Origin: an uncultured Ulvibacter sp.
GTDB lineage: Bacteria; Bacteroidota; Bacteroidia; Flavobacteriales; Flavobacteriaceae
Assembly: GCA_913063405.1 (NCBI GenBank)
Contig: CAJXZB010000017.1
Coordinates: 1-64,000, forward strand
Length of the DNA: 64,000 nt
Direction of reading: 5' to 3'
Shown here: positions 54,678 through 63,335 of the stretch, piece after piece
How positions within the stretch are numbered: the first letter of the stretch is position 1
Layout of the letters: every line of letters starts with the position of its first letter
Translations under genes and position numbers: made by a program
Notes under the pieces: model-generated
The model's input: the letters and a program-made list of their open reading frames with translations, nothing else
Told to the model about the DNA's origin: nothing
Databases searched by the model: none

Positions 54678-54971
54678 GTGGGCATCATAGATAACATAAA
54701 CAAACTCTTTGATCATCGGATTCGTCTAGGTATCATGTCCATCCTTATGGTTAATGAAAATGCCGATTTCAATAGGCTTAAAGAGTTATTGGATCTTACA
54801 GATGGCAACTTGGCAAGTCACGTAAAGGCCTTGGAACAAGCTAAGTATATTTTAGTCGAGAAGTCCTTCGTTGGACGAAAACCAAATACACGTTATAGCA
54901 CCACCAAGCTAGGAAAGACAGAATTTAAGAAACACATTGAGGCGCTTGAAAAATTAATCCAAAAAAAGTAA
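54678..54971 (+). CDS. Small winged-helix transcriptional regulator
   Basis: The 97-residue protein is a compact winged HTH of the MarR/ArsR-like DUF type: DHRIRLGIMSILMVNENADF, recognition region LTDGNLASHVKALEQ, and wing VGRKPNTRYSTTKLGK. It starts with GTG (54678). Such a regulator next to creD is common in Flavobacteriia. The two ACTTTG-N5-CAAAGT sites flanking the gene suggest it autoregulates its own operon and the next one. Confidence 0.88.
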   Translation: MGIIDNINKLFDHRIRLGIMSILMVNENADFNRLKELLDLTDGNLASHVKALEQAKYILVEKSFVGRKPNTRYSTTKLGKTEFKKHIEALEKLIQKK

Positions 54972-54990
54972 ACTATTTTTTTAATTATTA

Positions 54991-55007
54991 ACTTTGAAAT
55001 ACAAAGT
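54991..55007. promoter_or_regulatory. Operator 2: ACTTTG-N5-CAAAGT
   Basis: ACTTTG-AAATA-CAAAGT followed by ACTTT lies 5 bases before the ATG of the Coq4-like gene and overlaps a TAACTTTG -7 box (54989-54996). Both arms and the trailing ACTTT match operator 1; only the 5-base centre differs. Confidence 0.78.
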
Positions 55008-55012
55008 ACTTT

Positions 55013-55495
55013 ATGAGAAAACAGCGAAAGCATTTGATTAACTTGTTATTCGAAAAAACAAGGGTACTCTATTGCAAGTTTAAAAAGAAAACTCCTTGGG
55101 GCATATCTACAAAAGAACTGCTTTCAATGCCTTCTAGCAGTTATGGGTATCAACTGGGAACATTTTTGCACGAACGTGGTTTCCAGCTTATTCCAAAAGT
55201 GGAGCGACACGATGCTTATCATGTCCTTACTGGTTTCAATACAAATGTGGAGGATGAAATTGTATTACAATACCTCTGCTTTGGGAACGGCAAACGAAGT
55301 CCATATTTGCTCGGTGTCCTTTTGCTAGGCACACTTATTCTTTCTGAATACCTAGCCTACTATCGTGAATCATTTATCATCGGAAAAAATGCCAACCCTT
55401 CTCATCATTTTGATTTTAAAACAATACCACATATACTGAGTTCCGAAGCATTATTTTTTTCAGAAAAACAGCTTATACTACTACATCAAATATAA
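55013..55495 (+). CDS. Coq4-like protein
   Basis: The 160-residue protein carries the Coq4 signature HDAYHVLTGFNT-x-VEDEIVLQ (about 64-84): an HDxxH metal motif and a downstream Glu. A helical bundle with hydrophobic stretch LLGVLLLGTLILSEYLAYY follows. Coq4 acts in ubiquinone synthesis in other bacteria and mitochondria, but Flavobacteriia use menaquinone, so a different role is likely. It is expressed from operator 2 and lies 52 bases upstream of creD. Confidence 0.82.
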   Translation: MRKQRKHLINLLFEKTRVLYCKFKKKTPWGISTKELLSMPSSSYGYQLGTFLHERGFQLIPKVERHDAYHVLTGFNTNVEDEIVLQYLCFGNGKRSPYLLGVLLLGTLILSEYLAYYRESFIIGKNANPSHHFDFKTIPHILSSEALFFSEKQLILLHQI

Positions 55496-55547
55496 ATACC
55501 ACTCGTAAAATTAAATCTTAAACTTAAAACAACTTAATCAATATATT

Positions 55548-56894
55548 ATGGATCAAAAAAGAGGGAAATTTGGAAACTGGATACGCAATTCAATCACGGC
55601 TAGAATGCTTATAGTTGGCTTCTTACTTTTAGTATTACTCATACCATTAGAATTCGTTAAAAGCTTAATACAAGAACGTTCGTTTCGACAATCGGAAGTA
55701 ATTAGGGAAACAAATAGTAAATGGGGAAATGAAGTATTGTTATCGGGGCCCATAATAAAAATACCCTATAAGACTTTTAAGGAAATCCGTACTTATAACG
55801 AGAAAACTAAAAACTATACAACCTTAAATGATGAATCGATAAAGTACGCTTATTTTTTTCCAGATGAACTTGACATTGCTTCGGAAATAACTAGTAAGCC
55901 TCTATACCGAAGCATTTACGAATCTGTTGTTTATACAGCGGATATTAAAGTGAAAGGACAATTTTCGAAGATTGATTTTTCAAAAACTGATATCCCTCCA
56001 GAACATATACTATGGGAAAAAGCCACTTTAATAATAAAAACATCCAATCTTAAAGGAATACGAAATACGCCTGAAGTCACCTTTAATTCTCAAAATTTAC
56101 AGATGGCTCCGCAATATGATACCAAGTATTTAAATACAATACAAAGTGGATTTATTGATACTCTAAAAGATCTGGGACAAAAAGATATTGCGTTCGCATT
56201 CAACCTTAAAATTAATGGAAGTGAAAGCCTTAAGTTTATTCCGGTAGGTAAAGAGACAACAGCTAAAATGACTTCAAATTGGCACTCCCCTAGTTTCGAT
56301 GGTAAGTTTCTACCTGAAGATGGGTCAAGAGAGATAACAAAAGATGGTTTTAAGGCTTCTTGGAAAGTATTACAAATCAACAGACAGTTTGAGCAATCTT
56401 TCTTTGGGTTTTTGCCAGAACTGCAGGAGTTTGGATTTGGAACTAATTTTATAATTCCAGTTGATGAATATCAAAAAAGTGAACGTACCGCAAAATATGG
56501 TTTTATGGTAATTGGTTTAACCTTATTGGTATTTCTGTTAATACAGTTGATTAGTAAAATTTACATTCATCCGTTTCAGTATGTGATGATTGGCTTGGCC
56601 TTAATAATGTTTTACACGCTGCTTATTTCAATTTCAGAGCACAGTAGTTTCCTAAAAGCGTATGGGGCTGCTGCATTAGCGGTTCTTGGGCTTATTACGG
56701 TTTACTCAAGAGCCATATTGAAAGGTTTGAAATTTCCGATGCTAGTCTGTGCATCACTTGCCTCACTTTATGGTTTTATATATGTCATTATCCAATTAGA
56801 AAACTATGCATTATTGGTAGGAAGTATTGGTCTTTTCGTGATTCTAGCCATTATAATGTTCGCTTCCAGAAAAATCGATTGGGGTAGTGAGTAA
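55548..56894 (+). CDS. creD: Inner-membrane protein CreD
   Basis: The 448-residue protein has one N-terminal helix (about 19-40) with the RMLIVGFLLLVLLIPLEFVK pattern. A periplasmic domain of about 280 residues (GPIIKIPYKTF, FGTNFIIPVDEYQ) and five or six C-terminal helices follow. CreD is an envelope integrity protein induced by CreBC in enterobacteria and linked to beta-lactam and colicin tolerance. No creBC is nearby; the small winged-helix protein appears to have taken over its control here. It overlaps the next gene by 8 bases. Confidence 0.88.
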   Translation: MDQKRGKFGNWIRNSITARMLIVGFLLLVLLIPLEFVKSLIQERSFRQSEVIRETNSKWGNEVLLSGPIIKIPYKTFKEIRTYNEKTKNYTTLNDESIKYAYFFPDELDIASEITSKPLYRSIYESVVYTADIKVKGQFSKIDFSKTDIPPEHILWEKATLIIKTSNLKGIRNTPEVTFNSQNLQMAPQYDTKYLNTIQSGFIDTLKDLGQKDIAFAFNLKINGSESLKFIPVGKETTAKMTSNWHSPSFDGKFLPEDGSREITKDGFKASWKVLQINRQFEQSFFGFLPELQEFGFGTNFIIPVDEYQKSERTAKYGFMVIGLTLLVFLLIQLISKIYIHPFQYVMIGLALIMFYTLLISISEHSSFLKAYGAAALAVLGLITVYSRAILKGLKFPMLVCASLASLYGFIYVIIQLENYALLVGSIGLFVILAIIMFASRKIDWGSE

Positions 56895-57315
56895 TTATAT
56901 AACAAAAAACAGGAAACTCAAGATGTTCTCGTCTTGGGTTTCCAAATTTAGAATCAATTTTCACTTTGTAATTTTCTTGATAATATTGATAATTGAAATC
57001 ATTATCGCGAAGTATGAATTCCATCACATAATTAGAGGTTTTATCGGGGACGTTTTAGTAATTCCGTTAATCTATCATTTCATAAGATCTTATTGGGATA
57101 TATCTCCCAAAAAATTGATGCCTTGGATATTGCTATTTGCAGGCTGTGTAGAGGTACTGCAATTTTTTCGGCTTGCCAATCTCTTCGGAATTGAGTCGGA
57201 GTTTATCAAAGCTATAATAGGTACCACCTTTGACATATGTGATTTAGTTGCTTATCTCATTGGTGCATTTCTGGTTCTATTCATAAAAAAACAAGCATCA
57301 AATGGAGCAAATTAA
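56887..57315 (+). CDS. DUF2809 membrane protein
   Basis: The 142-residue protein from a GTG start (56887) has about four transmembrane helices and the GFIGDVLVIPLIYHFIRS and CVEVLQFFRL patterns of DUF2809. It overlaps creD by 8 bases and the next gene by 14, so it is part of the same operon. An internal ATG (56923) would give 130 residues and leave no overlap with creD. Function unknown. Confidence 0.78.
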   Translation: MSNYITKNRKLKMFSSWVSKFRINFHFVIFLIILIIEIIIAKYEFHHIIRGFIGDVLVIPLIYHFIRSYWDISPKKLMPWILLFAGCVEVLQFFRLANLFGIESEFIKAIIGTTFDICDLVAYLIGAFLVLFIKKQASNGAN

Positions 57316-57964
57316 AAAATATTTTTTCAATCGTTTTCAAATTGTTTTTACAATCGGAGGAGTTGTTTTAATGAGTATTATATTATTAATGATACGTCTT
57401 AAATTTACGCATTCATTCTTCCTTCTTTTTTTGGTTTGGAACGTATTTCTTGCGGGGATTCCATTTGCAATATCTTTCTTTCTTAAATTTAAAAAAAACA
57501 TCACAAAAGGCGCACTCTTGATTTGGTTTGGGATTTGGCTCCTTTTTTTACCCAATGCTCCATATATAGTAACAGACTATTTGCATTTACGTTTTAGCAG
57601 TAAAAATATAATAGTATTAGACATCTTTTTAATTGGGTCTTTTGCGTTAAGTGGATTACTTTTCTATTACATCTCACTAAGGGATATGGAATCCCTCATA
57701 TTGTCAAAGTTTTCAAAACGAATAACCCAGAGCATTATTTTGACAATTCCTTTTTTTGCTGGCTTCGGAATATATTTAGGAAGAATTCTGAGGTGGAATT
57801 CATGGAACGTTATTCAGCAACCCAAAAGACTTTTTAACGACATCTGGAATATTATATGTGTGCCTTTCGACCATCTCCTAGCTTGGATCTTCACAATCTT
57901 TTTTGGAACAGCGCTAGGAATCACATATGTTCTTTTTAAACGCATTCGTTTTCTTCAGAAATAA
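57302..57964 (+). CDS. DUF1361 membrane protein
   Basis: The 220-residue protein has about six transmembrane helices and the DUF1361 signature WFGIWLLFLPNAPYIVTDYL (about 72-91), as well as GIYLGRILRWNSW. Function unknown. It is the last gene of the Coq4-like/creD operon and is followed by a long hairpin. Confidence 0.85.
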   Translation: MEQIKKYFFNRFQIVFTIGGVVLMSIILLMIRLKFTHSFFLLFLVWNVFLAGIPFAISFFLKFKKNITKGALLIWFGIWLLFLPNAPYIVTDYLHLRFSSKNIIVLDIFLIGSFALSGLLFYYISLRDMESLILSKFSKRITQSIILTIPFFAGFGIYLGRILRWNSWNVIQQPKRLFNDIWNIICVPFDHLLAWIFTIFFGTALGITYVLFKRIRFLQK

Positions 57965-57993
57965 TAGGGATATACTCTTAAAATATCCCTATT
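57963..57993 (+). terminator. Hairpin at the end of the creD operon
   Basis: AATAGGGATAT and ATATCCCTATT pair perfectly over 11 bp around a 9-base loop, beginning in the DUF1361 stop codon. The T run after it is short (TTTG), so termination may be partial. Confidence 0.6.
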
Positions 57994-58073
57994 TGATATA
58001 CTTATCATAAAATCGAAATCTAATTTTTTTACCTTTATTTGTTCTCAAAATTAAAAGACCTAAATCAAGTTTT

Positions 58074-60041
58074 ATGAGATTCTTCAAAAAAGCCACTTTC
58101 TATATTTTTTTGTTCTTTACTCTTTCGGGTATTTCACAACAAAGGATTAAAGCAAAATTTGGTGAGCTGACATATAACGAGAAGCAAATGACTAGCTATG
58201 AAAAAGACCTCAAAGCAAATGCAGTTGTTCTCTTTGAAAGTGGAGAATATAGTGTACGTGTAATTGGCCGTTCTATTAAGTTAGTGAAAGAAATACATCG
58301 AAAGATTAAAGTTTTTAATGCTAAAGAATTTAAACAATCCATTGTTGAAATTCCATTATATAAAAATAGTTCTAAAGAGTATGTGACCAAGCTAGAAGCC
58401 ATTACGCATAATGGTGAATCAAAAACCTTTGTAGCCAAAGATGCTATCTTTACTGTAGACCAGTCTGAATACTGGTACGCAAAACGCTTCACCTTCCCTA
58501 ATATTAAAGATGGTAGTATCCTTGAATATACATATCGTATTGAATCTCCTTTCTTTTTTAATTTTGGAGAATGGGCTTTTCAGGATGACTTACCAAAAAT
58601 ATATACCGAGTTTTATGCAGAAATACCTGCTAATTTTAAGTACAATCGAGCTTTATATGGGAAAGAAAAACTGTACATCAATGATGCTTATATAAAGGAT
58701 AATTGCTTTTCTATTGAAGGTTCTAGTTCTATAGCAGATTGCGAGGTTCTTACTTATGCAATGAAAGATATTCCGGCGTTTAAGAAAGAAGAATATATGT
58801 TGGCGGCTCGAAATTTTATTTCTAGAATTTCATTCGAGCTTCAGGAATACACAAATTTTCAAGGTTTCAAAGAGGAATACTCTAAAACTTGGAAGGATGT
58901 TGATCGCGAATTTCGATATGAAAAGGATATTGGGAAACAACTTAAGTACAAGTCTTATTTTAAAGATAATATTCCTGCAAATATTCTTCTTATAAATGAT
59001 CCCTTAGAAAAATCTAAGGCTGTTTATACGTTCATACAAAATCACTATTCTTGGAACGGCAAGTATGACATTTTTTCAGATAATCGAGTTAAGGATGCAT
59101 TTGAAGAAAAAACGGGCAGCGTGCCCGAAATTAATATTTCACTAATCAATGCTTTAAACGCGGCAGATCTAGATGCAAAACTAGTCCTGTCACCAACTAG
59201 AGGATTTGGCCTTCCAACCTTAAGATACCCTGTCTTAACCGAATTTAACTACGTTGCAGCCTTACTTACTATTGGAGATACAAAATATATTTTAGATGCA
59301 ACTGATAAATTTGCCTCATTCGACGTACTTCCATTTAGAGTACTAAACATCCAAGGACGGGTTATGGACTTTAAAAAGGGCAGTTATTGGCATCCTATTA
59401 ATCCAAATATGAGAAATGTGCACTATGTTAGCGCCCAGCTCCTGGCTGAAGAAGATGGAACATTTTCCGGTAAAGTTAGTGAACTATATAGCGGTCATAT
59501 TGCTTTTGATAAACGAAAATCAATAGCCAATGCTACACTAGAAGGCTATAGGAGCATCAAAAAAAGTGAGACTGCCAACGCAGAGATTGAGAATTTAAAT
59601 GTTGAGGTACTCCACGATGCGACCAAACCCTTGAAAGAAGTATATGAAATCGTTTTGGATTCAGAGTTGGTTGGAAGTAACACTTACTTTTATCCTTTAG
59701 TAATGACACCATATTTTGAAGAGAATCCATTCACTGCAGAAACTCGCAAATACCCGCTGGATTTTGGATTTCCAATCACCAACACCTATATGGTTTCTAT
59801 AGACTTGAATGATCAATACGAGGTAATCGATTTACCCAAAAGTAGAATTTATAAACTCCCAGACAATGGCGGGGAATGTTCTGTAATTTATTCCGAAGAT
59901 AACGGTAAAGTAAATTGGAGACTCACGGTTAAGTTGAAGAGATATCGATTTCAACCAGAAGAGTACGAATACTTAAAAGAGTTCTTTACTAATGTAATTA
60001 CAATGCAAGGTAAAGAACCCATTGCATTGAAAAGGTTATAA
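58074..60041 (+). CDS. DUF3857 protein with degenerate transglutaminase domain
   Basis: The 655-residue protein has a signal peptide (about 1-22, GISQQ) and a DUF3857 domain (about 50-230). A transglutaminase-like domain (about 290-420) and a beta-rich C-terminal domain follow. At the catalytic positions Cys is Ser (KTGSVPEINISL) and His is Asn (EFNYVAAL); only the Asp of LDATDKF remains. It is therefore unlikely to be an active transglutaminase or protease and may bind a ligand. It is exported, envelope-associated, and possibly has its own promoter near 58030. Confidence 0.82.
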   Translation: MRFFKKATFYIFLFFTLSGISQQRIKAKFGELTYNEKQMTSYEKDLKANAVVLFESGEYSVRVIGRSIKLVKEIHRKIKVFNAKEFKQSIVEIPLYKNSSKEYVTKLEAITHNGESKTFVAKDAIFTVDQSEYWYAKRFTFPNIKDGSILEYTYRIESPFFFNFGEWAFQDDLPKIYTEFYAEIPANFKYNRALYGKEKLYINDAYIKDNCFSIEGSSSIADCEVLTYAMKDIPAFKKEEYMLAARNFISRISFELQEYTNFQGFKEEYSKTWKDVDREFRYEKDIGKQLKYKSYFKDNIPANILLINDPLEKSKAVYTFIQNHYSWNGKYDIFSDNRVKDAFEEKTGSVPEINISLINALNAADLDAKLVLSPTRGFGLPTLRYPVLTEFNYVAALLTIGDTKYILDATDKFASFDVLPFRVLNIQGRVMDFKKGSYWHPINPNMRNVHYVSAQLLAEEDGTFSGKVSELYSGHIAFDKRKSIANATLEGYRSIKKSETANAEIENLNVEVLHDATKPLKEVYEIVLDSELVGSNTYFYPLVMTPYFEENPFTAETRKYPLDFGFPITNTYMVSIDLNDQYEVIDLPKSRIYKLPDNGGECSVIYSEDNGKVNWRLTVKLKRYRFQPEEYEYLKEFFTNVITMQGKEPIALKRL

Positions 60042-60045
60042 TGAA

Positions 60046-60849
60046 CTAGTCCTCTCTATTTTTCTCTTGAATCTTTCGAACGATTGCGGTTGCAGCGTTT
60101 CGAGACATAAACCGAGGTAGTTTCGACAAAAATTTATTAAAAGTGCCAGGAATAGCAACAGTTTTCCCTTTCAACATCGCCTTATATCCGTATTCAGCAA
60201 CCTCTTGAGGACAACCAACATTGAAGCCTATCTTATTGTCTACCGAACCTTCAGAAACCACTTCTTGGAAGCAGGTTTTGGTTTGTCCTGGGCAAAGAGC
60301 CGTTACAGTAACACCTGTATTTTTAAGCTCGTTTGCAATTGCCTCGGAAAATGACAAAATGTAAGCCTTTGAAGCATAATATAAAGACATTAACGGGCCA
60401 GGCTGAAAGGCAGCCAATGAAGACATATTCAATATTCGTCCAGAACCACGTTCGACCATTTCTTTTAAAACAAGTTTGGTTAAATGAGTAGTTGTCATAA
60501 TATGGAGATGTAGCATATCAGATTCCCGCTTCCAATCTGTATTACTAAATGTTCCAAAGATTCCAAAACCAGCATTATTAATTAACACATGAATAGGAGT
60601 ATCTTTTATCTCTTCAAATATTTCCTCTGCAACATTCGAAGTACTTAAATCCTTTATCAATAAGGTGATATTAGAATTGAACTTTCTTTGAATACCTTCC
60701 TTCGCTTGATCAAGTTTAGAAGAATCTATATCCACCAAAACAAGGTCATACCGATCTTTTGCTAGCAGTAAGGCCAATTCATAGCCCAATCCTGAAGCAG
60801 CGCCCGTAACTAGGGCAACTTTCGATGTAATTGTATTCTCCAATTGCAA
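60046..60849 (-). CDS. Short-chain dehydrogenase/reductase
   Basis: The 267-residue protein has an NAD(P)-binding TGAASGLGYE (about 15-24), NNAGFGIFG and the catalytic S-YxxxK (SSLAAFQPGPLMSLYYASK). The strand-2 VDIDSSKLD has Asp, which favours NAD(H). Substrate unknown. It lies 6 bases downstream of the saccharopine dehydrogenase-like gene, so both are probably on one transcript. Confidence 0.9.
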   Translation of the reverse strand: MQLENTITSKVALVTGAASGLGYELALLLAKDRYDLVLVDIDSSKLDQAKEGIQRKFNSNITLLIKDLSTSNVAEEIFEEIKDTPIHVLINNAGFGIFGTFSNTDWKRESDMLHLHIMTTTHLTKLVLKEMVERGSGRILNMSSLAAFQPGPLMSLYYASKAYILSFSEAIANELKNTGVTVTALCPGQTKTCFQEVVSEGSVDNKIGFNVGCPQEVAEYGYKAMLKGKTVAIPGTFNKFLSKLPRFMSRNAATAIVRKIQEKNRED

Positions 60850-60855
60850 ACCTCT

Positions 60856-62076
60856 TTAATCTAACTTACCATCTACATAATCCTGCAAATATTCAAATCT
60901 TTCTGCCAAGGTACCATTTTCGGTAGTCATTCTAGCCCTAAATAATATTCCGTCCTTGTCCCCATTAAAAAATGCTGGGATTACGTTTTCCAAGAACATT
61001 TCACCAAAGCCTTCACTGGCGTCTTTTGGTAATTCACAAGGTAAGTTATCTACTGCCATTACTGTAATTGCGTCCTTTGCATCAAAAGACGTTTCACTTT
61101 CGGTCTTTGGGTCGTAACCATAAAATGGCTCCGCTATAGTCGAAGCGCGGAGTGTACTTGCCACTGGGCCATCTACGTCACAACTTATGTCGGAGACCAA
61201 ATTAATTCGAAAATCAGGGTTTCTTGCATCCTCACGTGTAAATAAATAAGGTGCACCATTTCCATAAAAATGTCCTGCAATAAACATATCACTCACTTTA
61301 GCATAGGGCATGAAGTTACTTTCGTAGCCAGAAGGGTCTTTATAAAACTCGTATTTATCCCCGGCTTTTCCATCTTTTCGACGATTGTACTCCATAACAT
61401 CGATCATGCAATATACTGGTTCGCTGAAGTTAGATGTAAGGTATACTGTATCCGAAACTTCCTTAATCCCTAAATGATCTAAAATCTCTTTGGCTCCACT
61501 GCTTACTTTCCCAGTTCCCGATAGAATAATTCTTAAATCTGACGGAAGGATAATTTTATCCAACTCGGCTTTTACCCCTATAAGGTCCGGTAGGTTTTCA
61601 ACCTTTGGTAATTCGAAGATTCCGTTTCGTAAGCCCAAAGCTCTAAATCCGTTATAGGCTCCAACAAGTCCGGCGTAATAACCAAAACCTATAAGCCTTG
61701 CACCATTCTCTTTTATAATGGTTTCGTGATCGTACAATTCTATCTTTTTATCAAGAACCGCACGTAGTAACTTCTGGTTATACGGTTGTTTTTTGATAGT
61801 ATGGCTGAAAAAGAAGTATTTTTTCTTCGGAATCAGCGCCTCAATCGGCACTTCTTTAACGCCCAGCACTATGTCTGCTTCCGAAACATCATCTTTTACG
61901 TCGATACCCCAATCTTTATATGCCCGATCCAAAAAAATTCGCACGGCAGAAGATTCAGCGATAATCTTCGCATCTCGGTAACGGTCCATCAGTTCTGCAC
62001 ATTTTTCTGGTGAAAAAACCACCCGACGATCTGGCGGATTCTTACGTTCTTTGATTATTGCAAAAGTTACAGGCAT
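60856..62076 (-). CDS. Saccharopine dehydrogenase/alanine dehydrogenase-like oxidoreductase
   Basis: The 406-residue protein has an N-terminal catalytic domain with the KERKNPPDRRVVFSPE motif of AlaDh/PNT-type saccharopine dehydrogenases (LYS1-like). A Rossmann domain follows (RIILSGTGKVSSGAKEIL, about 182-199), with the region SDISCDVDGPVAST. Bacteroidota often encode this enzyme with an unsettled role in lysine or related metabolism. A TATATTTG -7 box on the minus strand lies at 62109-62116. All core motifs look intact. Confidence 0.82.
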   Translation of the reverse strand: MPVTFAIIKERKNPPDRRVVFSPEKCAELMDRYRDAKIIAESSAVRIFLDRAYKDWGIDVKDDVSEADIVLGVKEVPIEALIPKKKYFFFSHTIKKQPYNQKLLRAVLDKKIELYDHETIIKENGARLIGFGYYAGLVGAYNGFRALGLRNGIFELPKVENLPDLIGVKAELDKIILPSDLRIILSGTGKVSSGAKEILDHLGIKEVSDTVYLTSNFSEPVYCMIDVMEYNRRKDGKAGDKYEFYKDPSGYESNFMPYAKVSDMFIAGHFYGNGAPYLFTREDARNPDFRINLVSDISCDVDGPVASTLRASTIAEPFYGYDPKTESETSFDAKDAITVMAVDNLPCELPKDASEGFGEMFLENVIPAFFNGDKDGILFRARMTTENGTLAERFEYLQDYVDGKLD

Positions 62077-62128
62077 TTGGAATACTTTTTGTTATTTTTT
62101 ATTGGCGGCAAATATAGTGTTTTTAATG

Positions 62129-62348
62129 TATCTTTGCCCCGGCGTTAGACGGCGGAGCGTTTAAAATTAGTCTTGTGGACTAATTTAGCGAACGAGCCAG
62201 CTTATGGCGTGGGTAAAAGCGTTAGGGATTGAGGTAACATACCAAGTATGGACGAAAGCCCGATGCTCTTAAGTTTTAACGAAAGAGGAAACGCCCTAGC
62301 CTTTATTAACATCTTGGCTAGTGTAGAAAGATCTTTGAAAATAATACT
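62129..62348 (+). ncRNA. Structured leader or separate RNA upstream of ssrA
   Basis: A TATCTTTG -7 box (62129-62136) is followed by a perfect 9-bp hairpin (AAATTAGTC-TTGTG-GACTAATTT, 62164-62186). A second element at 62219-62296 follows, in which GCGTT pairs with AACGC, GGG with CCC inside, plus ATAC/GTAT and CTCTT/AAGAG stems. The pattern GCGTTAGGGATTG...AAAGCCCGA...AACGCCC resembles a sequence recurrent in Flavobacteriia intergenic regions, from memory. No sensible coding frame is present. It may be read into ssrA or end before it. Confidence 0.5.
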
Positions 62349-62745
62349 GGGGCCGACTGGTTTTGACAGCAGGTCTAATTGTAATGTAAGCATGTCGAGC
62401 GCTGGGAAACAGCTCGTAAATCTCATTTTTCACACTTTTTAAACGGCGAGAATAACTACGCCCTAGCTGCATAATCTGAATTATAGTAGGATAATGCCTC
62501 GGCCTACAAGGTAGGCAAGCAGGAAGTCTCTCGATCGCCTTGGTTTGCGGCGATTGATATAGAGACTTCGTAAAAGTAAACCTAGCCGTCATAGGGCTTT
62601 GATGTGGCGGTGAAACTCAAGTAAAGATAAGTTGTGCGTTGGTAGTTTTCGACCGGCAAGCGAACGAAAATTTAAATGAAAACTACACATGTAGAAAGCG
62701 TTATAATTGCTTGTTTGGACGAGGGTTCGAATCCCTCCGGCTCCA
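62349..62745 (+). ncRNA. ssrA: tmRNA
   Basis: The one-piece tmRNA of 397 bases has acceptor GGGGCCG (62349-62355), which pairs with CGGCTCC near 62744. The 3' part GTTCGAATCCC is the T arm. The tag frame is GGC GAG AAT AAC TAC GCC CTA GCT GCA TAA (62445-62474), peptide GENNYALAA, the Bacteroidota-type tag (GETNYALAA in Bacteroides fragilis). It rescues stalled ribosomes and marks the product for proteolysis. The CCA end is not encoded. A GATCTTTG box (62330-62337) could be its own -7 element. Confidence 0.96.
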
Positions 62746-62751
62746 CAATAG

Positions 62752-62784
62752 AACCTCGTATTATTAATGAATACGGGGTTTTAT
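62752..62784 (+). terminator. Terminator of ssrA
   Basis: AACCTCGTATT and AATACGGGGTT pair across an ATTAATG loop and are followed by TTTATAATTTT. It lies 7 bases past the tmRNA 3' end. Confidence 0.85.
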
Positions 62785-62817
62785 AATTTTAGTTGACTAT
62801 ATAGTTGACAATTTTAG
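62785..62817. repeat. Paired direct repeats next to ssrA, possible recombinase site
   Basis: AATTTTAG occurs at 62785-62792 and 62810-62817, and AGTTGAC at 62791-62797 and 62803-62809. The two nested direct repeats straddle a 5-base TATAT centre. Site-specific integrases often target the tmRNA 3' end, and such arm-like repeats would fit; no integrase is visible in the window. Confidence 0.35.
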
Positions 62818-62825
62818 ATTGGGGA

Positions 62826-63335
62826 TTAATCCTCAAATGACTTGTCTTGCATTTTGAGAATTAAATTTAAGACATAAAATGACCGTAGGAATATCAATAT
62901 AATAAAAACAATGCATATCATATTTGCATAAACTCCAAATTCACAATAGAATTTGTTAAGAAATATACTGATACTCAAAGTAATGAACGAGACTACTAAT
63001 AAAGTTAAAACTCCATTTTTCAATATTGATATTGCTTGGCTGTAAAGATTTGAGGCTAAGAAAATTTTAAACGAGTTGGTCTCTTTTTTATTCTTTTCTA
63101 CATCTATATCTGTCGATTTTAGTGTAAGGAGAATTGTAATGATTGTGAGAATAAATCCTGAGACTGTAATTCCTATTCCTGCAATATCTTTTGACTCACA
63201 ATCGAAATCCAGCTTGATAATTTCACTACAATTTAGACCATAAACAACCAACACCACAGTTGCAACCATAAATACATCATAGAGCAGAGGTCTTTTATAA
63301 TAACGATCTAATAGGCTTTTCTTAGTCTTTGCCAT
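62826..63335 (-). CDS. Membrane protein of unknown function, possible island gene
   Basis: The 169-residue protein has about four transmembrane helices (about 20-40, 50-72, 105-127, 135-157) and a lysine-rich cytosolic loop (about 75-90). I recognise no family. Its start overlaps the end of the upstream gene by 14 bases, so it is co-translated with it. Located beside ssrA, an insertion hot spot, it is probably accessory. Two-gene pairs of a soluble and a membrane protein are common among defence systems, but no specific match is seen. Confidence 0.7.
   Translation of the reverse strand: MAKTKKSLLDRYYKRPLLYDVFMVATVVLVVYGLNCSEIIKLDFDCESKDIAGIGITVSGFILTIITILLTLKSTDIDVEKNKKETNSFKIFLASNLYSQAISILKNGVLTLLVVSFITLSISIFLNKFYCEFGVYANMICIVFIILIFLRSFYVLNLILKMQDKSFED

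Noticed and set aside
62248-62442. Plus- and minus-strand reading frames over the ssrA region
   Set aside because: They cross the tmRNA body and its structured upstream element, with no start context or recognisable protein features.
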